Assembly (NCBI GenBank): GCA_045635785.1
Contig: JAZTWJ010000033.1
Span: 1 to 14,798 of the forward strand
Source: Flemingiibacterium sp045635785
GTDB lineage: Bacteria; Bacillota; Clostridia; Oscillospirales; CAG-272
Direction of reading: 5' to 3'
Length of the DNA: 14,798 bases
The notes beneath the pieces are model-generated. The model had not been told where the DNA came from. It did no database searches and saw only the letters and a list, made by a program, of their open reading frames with translations. Below, piece by piece: positions 13,537 to 14,798 of the stretch (the stretch's first letter is position 1; each line of letters starts with the position of its first letter). Both the position numbers and the translations under genes were made by a program.

Positions 13537-13583
13537 GCCATGCCCTTTCGTTTCCGCTTTATGATGTATTTGCTGATATATAT

Positions 13584-13612
13584 ATTATACTATATACACA
13601 TGTGTTTTTCAA
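13584..13612 (-). promoter_or_regulatory. Sigma-A promoter of the 74-aa gene / methyltransferase unit
   Basis: On the minus strand TTGAAA (13607-13612) and TATAAT (13584-13589) are separated by exactly 17 nt. An ACACATGTGT palindrome lies in the spacer (about 13596-13605) and could bind a regulator. Confidence 0.78.
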
Positions 13613-13698
13613 GGGGAAACGGGAGAATCGTGTCAACAATCGAATAACATATTACGACATTCATCGGCAGAAAAAAACAGAGTCTGTGCGCAATGTCA

Positions 13699-13728
13699 TT
13701 TAGATAAGGCAGTATGAGTTTAGATAAG
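13699..13728. repeat. Short direct repeat, 20-bp period
   Basis: TTTAGATAAG occurs at 13699-13708 and again at 13719-13728, exactly 20 bp (about two helical turns) apart, each followed by a GC-containing flank. It could be a tandem operator or part of a small transcript ending at 13779. The surrounding 13620-13740 has no gene I can support. Confidence 0.4.
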
Positions 13729-13739
13729 CCTCAAACATC

Positions 13740-13779
13740 AACACCCGTCTCAATCGTATGGATGAGACGGGTGTTTTTT
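13740..13779 (+). terminator. Strong plus-oriented terminator without a clear upstream gene
   Basis: A perfect 12-13 bp stem ACACCCGTCTCA/TGAGACGGGTGT (13740-13775) with a 10-nt loop runs into six T on the plus strand (13774-13779). On the minus strand the following bases are TTGATGTTTG, a weak tail. It may still end the minus-strand gene at 13833, but it is better built for a plus-strand transcript. Confidence 0.75.
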
Positions 13780-13832
13780 CTATTGCGAAGTGACCGTTAT
13801 GCTACTATTGGCAATGATTTATAATAACTTTC

Positions 13833-14798
13833 TTAAAGATAAATATATGCTCCGATAGTGTTGATCATATTTTCATTGTATATAAGCCAACCGTCTGCGA
13901 TAGCTTGATCAACAATATAGCCTCGCTCAATATCGGGAGCTTGATTGAACAAAGAATAAATCTCATCTCTCAACGAAGTCAGTTTCTTGGTGAGTTGTTC
14001 ATTATACGTTTTTTCTGCATTTCTATCGAAAATCACAACATTGGGAATGATAGAACCGTCTTTCTTAAGATAGCCGTATTCAAGCAACTTTTCAAGATAT
14101 GATTTCTCACATGATTCAGTTCGTCCGCTACAAACCAACCATAACGTGTATGCTTCAATCCAGCTCAAGTGTGTAGGAGTTCTTTCTTGAATATTTTTGA
14201 AAAAGAATTTAAATTGACCGAACTCTATATCCTTCTTCACCTCGTTTTTATCATGCGAAATATATCCATTTTGTCCTACAAAATCAGGTTTTTCCCAATC
14301 GATCGTTTCATATCCCATCAATATCCAAGCTCCATCATCTGGACGCATGGGATAAGTGTTTCTATATTCTACCGAAGTGTTATTTACTGTGTTTGCTGAC
14401 CACTGCAACCAATCAAATGTACGTACAATTAAAGCCCATTTAGCCGCTTCATATCCCACGTAATCATAATTTACTTTCGAGCCGTCCTCGTTAATATAAA
14501 TATCTATCAGTTCGCAAATTTGATGTGTCAGTGCCTTCTGAATTCTTTTGTTATTCTCGTATTTTTTGCGCTGTTCTTCCTTACTGATTATCTTAAATGC
14601 GGTTTGATATTTATTTTCGCTCTTGGTCAACAACTGTTCACGAGTCAAAAATTCAAGCTCATCTTCCATATACGGCAAAGCTATGCCTAATTCAAGTGCC
14701 AGTTCCTCGGCGGTTTGTGGATTTTCATACGTCTCGAGAAAAATATTTTTACATAACAAATGCGTGATAATAGACCAAGGCTGTCCTTTCTTCCCGTC
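13833..14798 (-). CDS. Probable helix-turn-helix regulatory protein, 5' end missing
   Basis: The frame is open to the right edge, so the start lies outside; at least 322 codons, about 321 aa, are visible. The first visible residues run KKGQPWSIITHLLCKNIFLETYENPQ, then TAEELALELGIALPYMEDELEFLTREQLL, which has the spacing of a winged helix-turn-helix with a following wing. A TTG at 14759 could serve as start but conserved-looking sequence continues upstream of it. The remainder (about residue 60 on) is acidic and aromatic-rich with no recognised motif; it could be a ligand-sensing region. Codons are far more AT-rich than in the other genes, suggesting a different origin. Similar proteins, as I recall, sit beside sigma-70-type factor genes in Clostridia; the upstream neighbour is not visible. 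Confidence 0.65.
   Translation of the reverse strand, partial: DGKKGQPWSIITHLLCKNIFLETYENPQTAEELALELGIALPYMEDELEFLTREQLLTKSENKYQTAFKIISKEEQRKKYENNKRIQKALTHQICELIDIYINEDGSKVNYDYVGYEAAKWALIVRTFDWLQWSANTVNNTSVEYRNTYPMRPDDGAWILMGYETIDWEKPDFVGQNGYISHDKNEVKKDIEFGQFKFFFKNIQERTPTHLSWIEAYTLWLVCSGRTESCEKSYLEKLLEYGYLKKDGSIIPNVVIFDRNAEKTYNEQLTKKLTSLRDEIYSLFNQAPDIERGYIVDQAIADGWLIYNENMINTIGAYIYL

Noticed and set aside
1..14798. CRISPR arrays, tRNA or rRNA genes, insertion sequences, attachment sites
   Set aside because: No regularly spaced repeats, no tRNA-like cloverleaf noticed, no transposase or integrase motifs and no terminal inverted repeats seen.

Overview
The window is a piece of chromosome from an endospore-forming member of the Firmicutes, most likely class Clostridia (an Oscillospirales-like bacterium is my inference). 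The evidence is a complete eight-gene spoIIIA sporulation operon, strong Shine-Dalgarno sequences (AAGGAGG type), clear sigma-A promoters and a sigma-E-like promoter in front of spoIIIAA. By eye the base composition is moderate to GC-rich in most genes and clearly AT-rich at the right end. Almost every gene is on the minus strand, so the window reads right to left.

Left edge (1-710, minus): rpsJ (ribosomal protein S10), the first gene of an S10 operon that continues off the edge, with a consensus promoter and a long hairpin-rich leader. Next (about 750-1795, plus): one gene for an unrecognised multi-spanning membrane protein of 279 aa, ending at a terminator shared with the oppositely oriented spoIIIA operon.

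Centre left (1798-6589, minus): spoIIIAA-AB-AC-AD-AE-AF-AG-AH, tightly packed, preceded by a sigma-E-like promoter. Its products form the mother-cell part of the SpoIIIA-SpoIIQ feeding channel, which crosses the two membranes between mother cell and forespore. The genes often found downstream of it in related genomes (the yqhY/nusB region) are absent here.

Centre right (6632-12327, minus): a four-gene cluster that is the most interesting part of the window. In transcription order it encodes a large lipoprotein (InlB-like repeats, BspA-type leucine-rich repeat, SGNH domain), an 84-aa three-span membrane protein, an MBOAT acyltransferase of the AlgI/DltB type, and a secreted or anchored SGNH protein with a C-terminal BspA-type repeat. 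I infer a cell-surface O-acylation machine: the MBOAT protein passes acyl groups across the membrane and the SGNH proteins place them on, or remove them from, an extracellular polymer. The cluster has a perfect-consensus promoter and a roughly 260-nt leader holding two terminator-like hairpins, which suggests attenuation or a riboswitch. It ends at a strong UUCG-loop terminator.

Right part (12397-13612, minus): a 74-aa small protein and a SpoU/TrmH-family RNA methyltransferase, probably one operon, with a consensus promoter and a strong terminator. Right edge (13620-14798): an intergenic stretch with a 20-bp-spaced direct repeat and a strong plus-oriented terminator, then an AT-rich partial gene (minus) for a probable helix-turn-helix protein whose beginning lies outside the window.

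A small hairpin element placed between the ribosome binding site and start codon recurs in front of three genes (spoIIIAC, the 84-aa protein and the lipoprotein). Two of the three leaders can be aligned over about 65 nt.
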